Below, one piece after another: positions 1-10,899 of a DNA stretch of 64,000 nt. Under the pieces are notes generated by a model. The model was given only the letters and a program-made list of their open reading frames with translations, did no database searches and was not told the DNA's origin. The translations under genes were made by a program, and so were the position numbers. Within the stretch, counting starts at the first letter, position 1. The number at the start of each line of letters is the position of its first letter. Origin of the DNA: Girardinichthys multiradiatus (taxonomy: Eukaryota; Chordata; Actinopteri; Cyprinodontiformes; Goodeidae). The stretch is taken from assembly GCF_021462225.1 (NCBI RefSeq), contig NC_061817.1, forward strand, positions 2,658,095-2,722,094. The letters are read 5' to 3'.

Positions 1-377
1 TAACAAAGCTCAGATTAACTGTTAGACATGCGCAGCCATCCACACAAAACCCACCATCTTATGCATTTCTGGCACCAAATGGTGCAGCCAGATCAACACA
101 CATAAGCCTGAATCGTTTCTGTGGCAACTACATTCAGAACAGGTGGGATGATGGGTTGGAACATTTATATGTGTGAGTTACTGCAGTTGTTAAACTCAGA
201 TCCAAAGAGAATTGAAACATAGATTATTGACTGCAGAATAGTCATTATAAGACAAGTATTAAAAACATGAGTGGTAGTTTGTTTGTTTAAGCAGCAATGT
301 TCTCTGTATTGTAAAACAGATGATAAAAAACTGTCATCTTTAGCTTGTAAGAGACTAATTTTCTCATTGTGTTTCAG

Positions 378-413
378 CCCTAATAGAAAGATTTCCAGCA
401 CAGCATTTGGACG
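378..413 (+). CDS. rab11fip4: rab11fip4 exon (first in window)
   Basis: A 36-nt exon between TGTTTCAG and GTGAGT. It encodes PNRKISSTAFG and the first two bases of an Arg codon completed by the next exon. Small size makes it the least certain of the nine, but the phase fits and the peptide matches the family region just before the STEDLF block. Confidence 0.8.
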
Positions 414-3400
414 GTGAGTAAATGACGTTCTTACTGATGACCTAATCTTACTTTTTTGTAGCAGATGTTAAATGCATCTGTGGTTATTTAGCTAAAGTTT
501 ATGCTGACTATTTGGAGAAAAGACATTATGTGTGTTCTGGTGTATTCCCTCATTGTCTAATGAGTAATCATATTTATTTTCCCCTTCCTGCAGTCAGCTG
601 TTCCAGGCCAACCATGGTGTTTTTGACTCCAGTCAGGGCAGCAGCACAGAGGATCTGTTCACAGACAGCATTGACTCCTGTGACCTTGACATCACAGAGA
701 AAGTACATCACTCACACACACACACACATACACACACACAATTGCAATTAAATCTAGATTTCACAATATACAATTATGACACATTGTAATATAATTGTGA
801 AAATGATTTTCCAAATGCATAAATAATTCACTTGACTTTATTTTAGTTCCTAATGCTTTTAAAAGTGATTTGCAGCTATACGGCATATTTCTTTAAATAC
901 AGTTGTGTAAATCACTCAACTTTTAGTGCCTAAAATACTTTTTGTTCTTTAAATATAAAAGTTGTTATAGGCGTCTGTCCACATAGCATTTTTCTGGTTA
1001 GCTTTCCCACGCTTTTGTGCCTATTTAAGCTTAGCAACATTATAACTAGAGATGCACTGACCAGGCTTTTCTTGGCCAATACTTATCTCCACTTTTTCTT
1101 TTTGGTCTTTAATGCTTATTCCAGTTTTGACCGATTCTGATTTTTTTACTTTTTGTAAATGACTAACATACCTAAAATAAAAAAAAGGAGCTGCAGGTTC
1201 TTTGATAAAGGTGCTAGTTTTAAATACAACAGGAAATAAAGAGATTAATAATCATCCCTATCTGTCTTTAACCTTTCTGATTCTTGTTAAAACTTGTACA
1301 AAGTACATCAAAGTTTTTGGTTGATGCATTTATTGACTGAATATGGTGCAATATGATGAGATTTAACTTTTCAGTATTTGACCTTCCAATCACCAAACAG
1401 ATGGAAGGATCAATGAAAATTTGCTTGATTCTGAATTTATTGGCCCATCTCTGAGCTATCTATTTTACATATTACAAACACTACAGTATATAACAAATCT
1501 TTCTAATGGTATGCAGACCATCATTGACATTTGATTGAACATAGAACATGGATTGTGGTCCCTCTGCTTGTCTCGCTTAGGTCAGTTATCTGGAGAAGAA
1601 GGTGACAGAGTTGGAGAGTGACAGTCTGGCCAACAGTGACCTCAAGTCTAAACTCAAACAGGAGAACACCCACCTAGTTCACAGGTGGGAAAATGATCTA
1701 GGACATGCTTGAAGATTTAGCTTCTTCTTTAGTTGGTCAGATTTACTCCTACAAAACTATATGATCAGAAATGTATGTTTAACATTTGTAACTTTGTTTT
1801 TTGACATTTGTGTAAAGGTTTTGTAGGTTCAGAACATTTAAAACATTATGTCTTTCATTGGTGAATTGGGAGGTTTCATCATCTCCACGATAATTTCATG
1901 TTTTTCCTATGTGAACATTTAATGCATTTGCAATGATCACATTTCCTGATCTAAGTATGATCAGTAAATTTATTCGCTCATTGTAACCTCATCAAGAAAA
2001 AACTGTTTGCCTCTCAGAGTGCATGAGCTTGAAGAGCAGGTCAAAGATGCTGAGACTAAGGCTGCAGAGACCCTGGGAGAGGAGATGAAGAGGCACCGGG
2101 AGGCCTACAGCAAGATGGAAAGAGACAGAAACACAGAGATAGACCTGCTCTGTTGCAGGTACTTTTTTAAACATGTTGAATAGGAAATTACAGTATTGCC
2201 AGAATCCTTAAACATGTTCGGACAAACTCAGACGTTCCTTTTAACCAAGAGCATCCAGAATAAAATGTTTCAGGTCATTGCCAGTGGTATTTCCAGTGAG
2301 GTCTAAGGTACTTTCTTTATCAATCTGCACCAGGCTGATGAGGATGCTGAAGTTGTCAGACAGTTTTCCGCATACCGAACAATACAAGTTTATTTCACCT
2401 GTGTTAATATAGAATCTCACAATTTTATGTTCAATGCCTTTCAAAGTTATACCCCTTGAACTTCTTTTTCACAATTTGTAATGTAATACCCATTAATCCA
2501 TGGAGTGGTTTTTGGGATATTATGTGATAGACTAACACAAAGTAATGCAGAAGGAAATTATGGCTAGTTTTCAAATGTTTTTAAAATAATAATAAGAAAA
2601 GTGTGTCATGTACTTTCACTACAATCACAGTTGCAAGTCCTTTGGGATATCAATTTAGTTTTTTTTTCACCTTTTAAATTGCAAACATGTGAAAAGTAAT
2701 TTGGAATTGGAATTCATTCTTTCTCTGTATTGATAACCAATCATTTTAATGGGCTCAAGGCCTAAGAGAGTCACCCTAAACTAAAATGAGCAATTTGAAT
2801 TTCTATGCCAACTTTTCAACAGGGTCCATCAGTTAGAAGAGGAGAATGGAGAGATGAAAATTAATGTGAGCAGGCTCAAGTCTCAATCTGAGAAAATGGA
2901 CCAGGTGAGTCAAACTGATTCTGCTTTTAGTGGCATTTTTGACGCTGTCAAAGAAATTCATCCCAACACTGACCTGTCTGGAGGTCCATTTTTGCACATT
3001 AGAAATTTCCCGATTATATACCGTATATGCTGGTGAAGATGTTCAGTAATTTCAGTCAGGATATGGTAAACCCAAAACAAAGCAACTGGACTCCTGTTCT
3101 TGTAGTTGACATTTGGCTCTTCATCTCAAGAGCTTTCATAATTCAAAGCTAGGGAGGGAGAGGTTCCAGGCTTTTAAGCTGTTTGGGATGTGCTGTTCTG
3201 CACATCTAAATTCACAGTTCAGTTTCTCCAAGACCTCTACATTTGAAGAAACTAAACAGCCTCTCCACATACACAGGAGGACAAGTATCATCTGTGCACC
3301 TCCAGGATAAGAGACACACTTTTGAGGACCAAAATGTTCATATTTTGAATAGAGAAGATAGATGGTTTGAGACAGGAGTGGAGAAAACCATTTACTTCAG

Positions 3401-6400
3401 TCTAGAATAAACAACTCTTAAAACGGAGGAGGAGGCCTCAGATTTCAGCTGTCAAAAACATACAGTTCAGCATTAAGCCTGATGCCCAGTCAGTTTCAAA
3501 CCAGTTCACACCTTGCATGTGACCAGAACATCCCTCAGTGATTCGGGCTAACAACGGCACTAACAACACCCTGTTGTTAGCGGAATGTAATCTGCATGTG
3601 GATTTAGATGTGCAGAGCGGCACGTCCCAAACAGCTTAAAACTTTGGAACTTCTTCCTCACTAGCTTTGAATTAAGAAAGTCCTTCGGATAAGGAGCAAA
3701 ATGAACGGAAGTCCAGTTGCTTTGTTATTCATGTTATTTATTTTTGTTTTTTTGGTTCAGATTTTATTTAGATTAGTTTTTTTTTTCAGTCAATACAAGT
3801 AATTTAAAGCTGTAGTTTGTATTTGATATTGCTCAGAATTCCTTTCATGACTAAAAGTCTGCCTGGAATGAGTCATGGACCCAAAGGAACATCAGAGATG
3901 GCTGCCCAAGTTTAGGACTGGAAAGTTTAAAGACTTGAGAAATGACTTAGACTTGTGCCCTAAATATCTTAGTCTTGACTTGGACACCTAGTCCTCTCAT
4001 GTAATAAAGAGTGTAAGGAAGTTGGTATGTGAGCTACAGAATGCAGCATATTTTACTGTGAAAGGACGAGCTTGATTATTAGCCAGTGACATTCATGGAT
4101 TATGGGATATTGACTTCTTACAATCTCCTCAGGCACTTAGTTATAGCTTCATATTAATGACCATATGAATGTCTATCCAACTGAATGCTGTATTAAATGA
4201 GTTTGGATCATTTCAGAACAAAATATACGTAATTTACCTCTAACATTCTCTCACTGTTAAGCGTACTGTGTCATTACAAAGACACTTCCAGCTGGATATA
4301 TCAAAATAAAAGCAATCCCAGTTTCATTCATTCAGAATTTCAACACTCTTTTAATTACTTATTACACTTTGCCTCATTCATTATGCTGCAATTTATACCA
4401 CACATTAAAGCATCTTTACTTTCCAGAATTCAGAACAAAGGCTTTAAAGGTGGATTTACAAAATGGTTTTCCAATATTATTACAAATTTAGTCAGGAGAA
4501 AACCCTCTAAACCTTTTTTAGTGCAACATATCACGAAGGAGTAGAAAATATGAAGAGAGGAATAAACAAGTGTTACCTTAGTCATTGCAAAGATAGAAAC
4601 ACACTTTATTTCATTCATTCAAAAATTCCACATTATGTTTCTTAGAGAAAAGATGCCTATTGATCAAAAATAATGTGAAGCAGCCATTCATAGTTTTCTG
4701 CAAGTATTAAATGTAAAATATTAAGAAATAATTGTTTATGACAAGTAATAGATTTAAAGATTATTATCACATGTTAATTTGGTAATTTAGGCGTTAGGAC
4801 AAACAGAAAAGGTTTGGAATCCTAACCTAAAGCAGTGCTGGGTTAGAGGTGACCTAGATGTTTTGGATTGGAGACTTGAGAGACATGAGAGACTTAATGT
4901 TAGGATGTGACATTTTGGACTTCGGTTTTGTTTTGTTTACTGTTAACTAGAGGTTTCTTGTTTATGGTTTTGTATTCATGTTTTCTGTTTTTCCTACAGT
5001 TCTGGTTTTCTTCTGCCTCCCAGTGTGTTCTCTCACCCTTTGTTCCCTTGGTGTTGCTTTCCTGTTCTTAGGATGGTTTCATTATTATTAGGTCTCCGGT
5101 CCTTCTTAGCCTTGTTCCTCTAGTTTATCTTTGTTCTCTAGTTCCTCCTTTATAGATTAGCTTTAGTTATTGTTTACTTTTATTCTAGTCCTCGTTTCCT
5201 CTGCTTCATCCTCAGTTTGGTTCAGTCAGTGTTTGTTTAGGTTTGTTTACTTTTTAGTTAGGGTTCCCTTTTGGTTCCTATTTTGTTAAGTGTTTAGGCC
5301 TTAGGTTGTTGTGTTCCCTCAAATTTCTCAATTTCCTTTAGTTCATGTTTATTCTTGATTCTTATGTTTTATTTATCTTTGTTTTAGGTCTGCTCGGTGT
5401 CTTGTTAATTAGTTGTATTAGGTTCAACTGTTCCCTCTGCCTTCCTGCCTTCTTGCCTCACCTGTCCTTAGTTCCTTTGATTACCTGGCTTTGTTCTCTT
5501 TCTGCATATTAGTTGGTTTGTTTCATTATGTTTTGTGGGTTCCTTGTGTTACAACTCGCTAACACTCGCTACCCTCGTCCATGCCATGATCCTGCAGTGT
5601 TCAGCCTTGTAAGTTTTGGATTCCACTCTGGTCAGTACCTGCAGTGTGTTTTTTGTTACGTTTTGATATTTTGAATAAATCTCTGGATTTCACAATGCTG
5701 CTACCAAGCTCTTGTCTGCGCTTTGGCCCAACCCAAAACCAGTCCGTGACACTTAAGACTTGGCTCTGAATTGGGGCGAGGACTTGAAACTTGACTTGAA
5801 CTTGGCCATCAATCAATTGAGTTTTAACTTGGACTTGGAAAAATGACTTGTAAACATCTCTAGGTAATATAGCAATACTTTTTGCCTGTCTTTTAAGGTT
5901 TCCTGATTTGATCAAATGCTGAGAGTCTGCTTCAGATAGATAACAGTAATTCCCCTTTGTTGCATTCAATCTTCCTTATCTTCTTTTCACGCTGCAGGAA
6001 AAGCAAAGGATGACGGACAAACTGGAGGACACTAGTCTAAGGCTGAAAGATGAGGTGGACCTGTACAGAAAGATAATGGATAAGCTCTGGCAAAACCGCC
6101 ATGAGTTTCAGAAAGAAAAAGAGGCCATGCAGGAGGTGAGGCTCACTTTGTCTCTCACTGGTTACCTTTAGTGAATAGCGAGACACAAGATTGCAGATTA
6201 TTGACTTAAATAATAATAATCAAACCTTCAAGTACAAGCAAGGGCCTAGCCATAGTATTGAGACTGCAGTATTATGTATTTTACTAGATGTTGCTATAGG
6301 ATCATATCCCAGACTCCAGCCTCACTTTGCGTTCCAATTGTACCAGTAGACAGAGATTTAAAGAAGAGTGTCATGAGCAAAGTAGGTGGATTAGTAGTGC

Positions 6401-7326
6401 TTGTTAACAACAGATGGTGTAATCCAGGACAAGCTACTGTGAAATATCGTCTCTGCAGCCTGGATATTGAAATTCTGGCAGTAAGTTTTTGTCAATATTT
6501 ACCTAGCGAACTGACCAGTGCTATATTAGCTACAGCATACATTCTGCCATCGGGTGTTGCTGACTCTACATTGAATATCATCGTCCCAGTTGTTGCTATG
6601 CAGCAGACACAACACCCCAATGCATTTGTAGCAATATCTGGGGATTTTAACCATGCCTTACTCTCTGCTACACTTTCAACATTTCAAAAAACAAAAAAAT
6701 TACTTTATGCTAACGTCAAGGAGGCAGACACCTCCTGTGCAAGACCTCTTCTTGGTAATTCAGATCAAAACCTTGTTTTTCTCTGCTTAGTGTATAGACC
6801 CCTTGTTAAGAGGCCACCTGTCATGAAAAGAACTATGAAAAGATGGTTCTAGGAAGCAAAAGAAGCTCCTCAGGGTCTTTCAGGCTTCAGACTAGAATAG
6901 ACTCAGACTAGACTCTCCCCTCCACATGGAGAACACATCGATGCCATGATTGAATGTGTGACTAACTACATAAATGTCTGTGTGGACAACACCAACCAAA
7001 CCAGATCAGTGGGATGCTCCTCCCAATGCCCAGTAACAAATCCTGGATCACCAGTGACCTGTCTCCCTCCCTAACCTTCTGGGAGGGAGACAGGGAATTA
7101 TTGAGGAGTATAGAGAAGCAACGTAAAGTGAAGATTAGAGACAGCAGGGAGGTGTACAGGAGGAACCTGGAGAGCAAGCTTGTTAGGTATTATTTAATCA
7201 ACTCAGAGGCAAGAACGATCCAGTCAATTTACTTGCAAGGGTAGCTCTGCAGTACAGACTACAAAGTGTTGGCACCCTTCTCTCTTTATTTATACATGCT
7301 GGTTCACACACAGTTGAACAAACATT

Positions 7327-7367
<41 letters not shown>

Positions 7368-10300
7368 TGTGTGTGGGGGGGGGGGTCAAAAAGGTTAGGG
7401 TTCATGTGTCTTGATTTTAAACAGAGAGAGGGAGTGATGACTCGGTACCAGTCCCTAGATGTTGCTGATAAAAGCATAACACATTCCTCTCCCCATCTCC
7501 CTTTCTGTGACATGTAAGGAGGGAAAAGCACTTAGAGCAGACATGAGTGATAAACAATACAAAAGTTTTCAAACCCCTAACAAAGTTCCAGCAGAAGAAT
7601 GTAAGAGATGTGTTGTCAGGGATGAAGAAGATCACAGGCTTCAAGTAGATTGAGTATCAGGTAGATTGAATTCTTGACAGAGCCAATGAACTGAACACAT
7701 TCTTCAATAGGTTCAATTTAGGAACAAGCTCAGTATCCTTCTGGCTCGCCTCCAGCCAAGCAGAACTCCCACCCTCCTTTTACCCACAGGTTTTCTGTAA
7801 CACCTTACATGTTTTATGTACTACCTCAGCCATGGATCCTTCTGCTCTCTTGGCCTCCCCCTTACTCGCCTGTGTGTCTCTAGAAGTCAGGTGAAGAGGC
7901 AGCTGGAGAGACTGAACCAGAACAAGCCTGCAGTTCTACCTAATGTCAGCCCCAGAGTCCTGAAGAACTGTATGGACCAGCTATGCGGGATTCTGGATCA
8001 CCTCTTCAACTTAGCCTGACCCAAAAGAGGGTCCCTGTGCTTTAGAAGACATCCATCCTTGTTCTGGTATCAAAAAGCTCATCCATCAGTCCTCAATGAC
8101 TATAGACCTGTTGCCCTGACATCCCACATCACAAAGATCAGAGAGAGTCCTGTTTGTTCATCTGAGCAAGCAAACAAGCACATATGAGGAACACCTACAG
8201 CTTGCTTATACTCATGGAGTTAGAGTTGAATATGCCATCATACACTTGATTCCACAAACCTACTGTCATCTGGACAAAGCCAGCAGCACTGTGAGGTTCA
8301 TGTTCTCTGATTTTTCCAGTTTTAACACAATTTAAACCTGATCTACTTTGTCACAAACTCCAAAAGATTTAGGTGAAGGCCTCAATATTTGCCAGGATCA
8401 AAGACTACCTGACAGAGTACAGTTTGTGAGACTGAAGGGTGATGTGTTGTGGTGGTGGCAGCAGAGATGCAACTACATACTTTGGGGCACCACATGAGAA
8501 CCTCAGAGGACTGTACGCTAACCATCCCTTTTCACTCTGCGTATCTCAGCACAACTCAGACACCTGTCATCTGCAGAAATGAAAAAGGCTGGCTCTGTTT
8601 TTGAGGCTGCTTTGGAGCCCCTATTGATGTTTTTACAAAGAAGGGTGCTTCATAAAATGAAGAACATAATAGACAACCCTGAGTATCCTCCTCATGTGAC
8701 TGTAATACAACAGTGACTCCATCAGAACAGATGTAGTACTGACCACTTCAGGAGATTCTTCCTGCCTTAAGAAAATTACCATCTCTAGTGACTCTTTGAA
8801 TAAACTTGGATAGTTGGAGTTACTAATTTCCTTTGGCATAAAAAAAGTATTTTTTAGTTTAATAAGTTACCAAAAAAGTAAATTTTACCCAAGACTTTGT
8901 CTCTTCTTTTTGCAGTTAATTGATGATCTTCGTCGGGAGCTGGAGCATCTGCAGTTGTTCAAGTTGGAAATGGAGCATCCTGGGAAGGGCAAAGGGCTGT
9001 CTGAATATAATGCCAAGAACCGAGAGACTGAAATGGAGCTTGAAGTCAAGAGACTGAAACAGGTCTATAAACAGAAAACACTCAGCCTTGTTTTTCTGTT
9101 ATTTTAATATCAAAGTGTTACATTAGTCATCCTGTTAGTCTTTATGCTTTCTTTCACTAAAAGGCTGTCAAATGTAGTCTTTTTGATTAGATTTTAGCAA
9201 AAACATTAATTCCACAAATTGTCAAATTGGTTCTTTAAACTTAAAAGTAAAGAAAATCAAATCAGGTTAAAGTAGGTATGATGCAGTATTTGATCATGTT
9301 TCTTTACTTTTTTTCTCAAGCCTCCTGCTCACCTCATCTGTTGCCCAACCACAATCTTTGTACCAAATGATTTATTGAACCTGTTACAGATCTTCAGTGG
9401 GTTTTTAAGGACTTCAAATAGTGTTAAACAAGTTGGTGCATCATCGCTATGTTTTATCAAAATGTATGAATCTTCCAAACCCTTAAGAGTTAGGAAGTTA
9501 GCATCATAATTCATACACAGATGTGTTAAGCTACAATTTTATTTTCCTAAAAAAAAACTTTTCATAAGGTTTGATATGATTAAATGGCAACAGTTAAACT
9601 CTCACTCACATAATAAATTGTAGTTCAGCATTTCTTGTTTGTATTGTTGGAGTCCCTAATGAATGAAAGCACTCAGTGGGATTTTTGTTTTGAGGTTTGT
9701 GTTTGGAGCTGTTTGTGCCTGCTTTTGTCACCTTATAAAATACTCCTTTTCTAATCGGTAACAACAATCTGAGCTCTACAGCAGCAACGTTTACGCAGCT
9801 AGCTCCATGTTTGCAGTAAAGGTCTGTAGAGCGTCTGACCACGGTTAAATGCTTCAGTCATGTCTTGTTTTATGTCATTGCGCTGACATCGAGCTTTGTT
9901 AGCTCACACATTTTGATTTTACTTTACTTTTTTCATATGTTGCCTGTTAAACTTATAAGTGTTTTACACACAGTACATTTCATTTAAACAGCACCTTTTA
10001 CTTATTTAAATCTCAAAGGCAAAGCATAACAATTAAAACTTGATCATTTTATTTATGTTTTGTCTTTTCAAGATTATTTGAAACAAATATTAATATTTAC
10101 AATGATCCTAAGGAAAAGCACATTGAAGGACATGAATAAGAATGTCGTCGTCCACCCTTTGCATGTAAGACTCCCATGGCAACGTAAAAACAATCTATTG
10201 TCCAGGTGTTTTGCATGAGAAATATTTCCACAAAATTATGAATCAAATAAACAACTGTGTAAATATCATGAATAATGATGCTCTTGATAGCCCACTGTGT

Positions 10301-10899
10301 TACTGTCTCATTATTAGGTGGAATATAAAGACTAGATGTGAGGAGTCATACTGAGTCTTGTCTACTAACATCTGAACCAGTGTAGATGCACGTTAATACC
10401 AAGTGAAACTGTGTCTTAGACTAAAACCATAAAATCAGTAACTAAAAACATCTTTATAAAGGTTTGAATCTTTGGTCTCACAGATTTTGTTGCACTCAGA
10501 TCTGATTACAACCTTCACCCAGAATTCACTAGAAAACACTGTTGTCTGAACTTTTTCAGGAGAACTTCAAGCTCAGAGACCAGAACGATGACCTTAATGC
10601 TCAGATTCTGAGTCTGAGTTTGTATGAGGCAAAGAACCTTTTTTCCTGCCACACCAAGGCCCAGTGCCTTGCTGCTGAGATTGACAATGCTTCAAGAGAT
10701 GAGGTTAGTCTGATGGATGGAGTGTTTATTGTTGTTTGTTAGAATTGAATCATTAGATTTATTTCTCTTGTTTCTCTTTCAGCTTGTTGATGCTCTGAAA
10801 GAACAGGAAGAGATCAACCTGCGTTTGAGGCAATATATGGACAAAATCATTCTGGCCATTCTTGATCACAATCCTTCCATCCTAGAGATTAAGAATTAA
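378..10899 (+). CDS. rab11fip4: rab11fip4, Rab11 family-interacting protein 4 (3' nine exons; 5' end outside window)
   Basis: Class II Rab11-FIP: an effector that binds Rab11 (and Arf GTPases) on recycling endosomes and helps traffic membrane, including to the cleavage furrow. Nine exons (378-413, 594-702, 1581-1684, 2018-2158, 2823-2904, 5998-6135, 8916-9062, 10560-10703, 10783-10899) have matching phases and join into 338 residues plus a TAA stop. The product is almost all heptad-rich coiled coil, charged and free of proline-rich breaks, and ends in the family's Rab11-binding segment (YMDKIILAILDHNPSILEI). From memory of the family, the wording of the joined protein (STEDLF, DSIDSCD, LEKKVTELE, QNDDLN, ILSLSLYEAKNLF, LILAILDHNPS-type end) fits FIP4 better than FIP3. 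N-terminal EF-hand and early coiled-coil exons must lie left of the window. Whether this is the a or b teleost paralogue cannot be told here. Confidence 0.93.
594..702 (+). CDS. rab11fip4: rab11fip4 exon
   Basis: Acceptor CTTCCTGCAG, donor GTACAT. Encodes the acidic STEDLFTDSIDSCD stretch and ends after an in-frame Lys (ITEK), phase 0. A CA repeat begins about 10 bases after the donor. Confidence 0.9.
711..740. repeat. CA microsatellite
   Basis: A run of CA dinucleotides interrupted by one TA, about 10 bases inside a rab11fip4 intron. Confidence 0.9.
1048..1452. mobile_element. hAT-like MITE relic in rab11fip4 intron
   Basis: Starts AGAGATGCACTGACC and ends in a degenerate complement (TTGGCCCATCTCT). 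AGAGATGCACxGA ends are typical of non-autonomous hAT-type elements in fish. The inside is AT-rich and non-coding. I see no clear 8-bp duplication, so the copy is old. Confidence 0.45.
1581..1684 (+). CDS. rab11fip4: rab11fip4 exon
   Basis: Acceptor TCTCGCTTAG, donor GTGGGA. Opens with VSYLEKKVTELESDSL, the start of the long coiled coil, and ends two bases into an Arg codon shared with the next exon. Confidence 0.92.
1685..2017 (+). other. rab11fip4: rab11fip4 intron, nothing recognised
   Basis: 333 nt of AT-rich intron with normal splice ends. I see no repeat, RNA gene or open frame of note. Confidence 0.6.
2018..2158 (+). CDS. rab11fip4: rab11fip4 exon
   Basis: Acceptor GCCTCTCAG, donor GTACTT. 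Continues the coiled coil (VHELEEQVKDAETKAAETL, then a KMERDRNTEIDLL segment). Split Arg codon at both ends, so the phase is consistent with its neighbours. Confidence 0.92.
2430..2665. mobile_element. Tc1-type transposon end fragment
   Basis: Contains TATACCCCTTGAAC, an ACTAACACAAAGTAATGCA stretch and GTCCTTTGGGATAT. These match, in the same order and spacing, the left part of the decayed Tc1 copy at 25542-27063 (CACTGTA...TATACCCCTTGAACC..., ACCAACACAAGATGCA, CCTTTTAGGGTATG). The rest of the element is missing, and it is a relic of that family. Confidence 0.5.
2823..2904 (+). CDS. rab11fip4: rab11fip4 exon
   Basis: Acceptor TTTTCAACAG, strong donor GTGAGT. Coiled-coil residues VHQLEEENGEMKINVSRLKS, ending after MDQ in phase 0. 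The VHxLEE opening repeats that of the previous exon, as expected for heptad exons of this family. Confidence 0.92.
3077..3725. repeat. Inverted repeat with about 130-bp arms in rab11fip4 intron
   Basis: The left arm (3077-3215) and the reverse complement of the right arm (3598-3725) share ACAAAGCAACTGGACT, TTAATTCAAAGCTAG-type sequence, TTTTAAGCTGTTTGGGA and CTCTGCACATCTAAAT-type sequence in order, with one indel of about 14 nt. Some 380 nt separate them. Either two opposed copies of one dispersed repeat or the ends of a non-autonomous element. In the pre-mRNA the arms would pair into a long hairpin. Family not assigned. Confidence 0.75.
3850..4010. repeat. GACTTG-rich dispersed repeat fragment
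   Basis: Several GACTTG/GACTTAGACTTG/TTGACTTGG units in about 100 bases. The same word pattern flanks the solo LTR at 4860-4892 and 5757-5870, so these are probably pieces of one dispersed fish repeat. Confidence 0.45.
4011..4850 (+). other. rab11fip4: rab11fip4 intron stretch, nothing recognised
   Basis: AT-rich intronic DNA between repeat fragments. I see no coding, RNA or terminal-repeat signal. Confidence 0.5.
4898..5751 (+). mobile_element. Solo LTR with 5-bp target duplication
   Basis: Begins TGTTAGGATGTGAC and ends AGTCCGTGACA (TG...CA ends). It is flanked by CTTAA at 4893-4897 and CTTAA at 5752-5756, an exact 5-bp duplication. An AATAAA at about 5673 followed by a short 3' part fits an R-U5 layout on the + strand. 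No internal retroelement genes remain, so it is most simply a solo LTR left by recombination. It sits inside a GACTTG-rich repeat, which reads through once the LTR and one CTTAA are removed. Its last 60 bases resemble those of the LTR at 13993-14518. Confidence 0.75.
5757..5870. repeat. GACTTG-rich dispersed repeat, right half
   Basis: Dense GACTTG, GACTTGAAACTTGACTTGA and AACTTGGACTTGG words followed by GACTTGTAAACATCTCTAGG, a common ending of this low-complexity fish repeat. Left half at 4855-4892 is split from it by the solo LTR. Confidence 0.55.
5998..6135 (+). CDS. rab11fip4: rab11fip4 exon
   Basis: Acceptor CACGCTGCAG, donor GTGAGG; 138 nt, 46 whole codons. Encodes MTDKLEDTSLRLKDEVDLYR and then a basic MDKLWQNRHEFQKEKEAM segment. 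The intron before it is 3.1 kb and carries a solo LTR and an inverted repeat. Confidence 0.94.
6255..8800 (+). mobile_element. Decayed L2/CR1-like LINE in rab11fip4 intron
   Basis: Pieces appear in the right order for a non-LTR retroelement. 6370-6790 is an AP-endonuclease remnant (GGLVVLVNNRWCNPG, then VAISGDFNHALLS, where the Asp-Phe-Asn-His is catalytic). 7890-8340 is a reverse transcriptase remnant (VKRQLERLNQNKPA, SPRVLKNC, then HLDKASSTVRFMFSDFSSFN with stops). 8600-8770 is the C-terminal end (LHKMKNIIDNPE). Frames are broken by stops and indels, and a GT repeat splits the middle. It is dead and probably 5' truncated. Clade assignment is from general likeness only. Confidence 0.75.
7329..7385. 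repeat. GT microsatellite with G tract
   Basis: About 22 GT units with one AT break, then 12 G residues. It lies between the endonuclease and reverse transcriptase parts of the LINE. Open frames across it are low-complexity artefacts. Confidence 0.95.
8916..9062 (+). CDS. rab11fip4: rab11fip4 exon with weak donor
   Basis: Acceptor CTTTTTGCAG; 49 whole codons beginning LIDDLRRELEHLQLFKLEME and ending VKRLKQ. The donor reads CAG/GTCTAT, a poor match to GTRAGT. Read-through would add 15 residues (VYKQKTLSLVFLLF follows the exon) and then stop, removing the Rab11-binding end. The preceding intron carries a LINE. Confidence 0.92.
9063..10559 (+). other. rab11fip4: rab11fip4 intron, nothing recognised
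   Basis: About 1.5 kb, AT-rich. I see no open frame with family likeness, no terminal repeats and no structured RNA. Confidence 0.5.
10560..10703 (+). CDS. rab11fip4: rab11fip4 exon
   Basis: Acceptor ACTTTTTCAG, donor GTTAGT; 48 codons. Encodes ENFKLRDQNDDLNAQILSLS followed by YEAKNLFSCHTKAQ, one of the most conserved blocks of FIP3/FIP4 just before the Rab11-binding domain. Only a 79-nt intron separates it from the last exon. Confidence 0.95.
10783..10899 (+). CDS. rab11fip4: rab11fip4 terminal coding exon (Rab11-binding domain)
   Basis: Acceptor TTTCTCTTTCAG; 38 codons then TAA. Begins LVDALKEQEEINLRLRQ and ends in the FIP Rab11-binding motif (IILAILDHNPSILEI, then KN and stop). The C-terminal Ile/Leu/Asn-Pro-Ser cluster is the amphipathic helix and turn known to contact Rab11 in this family. 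Confidence 0.96.
   Translation, partial: LVDALKEQEEINLRLRQYMDKIILAILDHNPSILEIKN

Noticed and set aside
7266..7531. Val-Cys and Thr-His repeat peptides
   Set aside because: Translations of the GT microsatellite.
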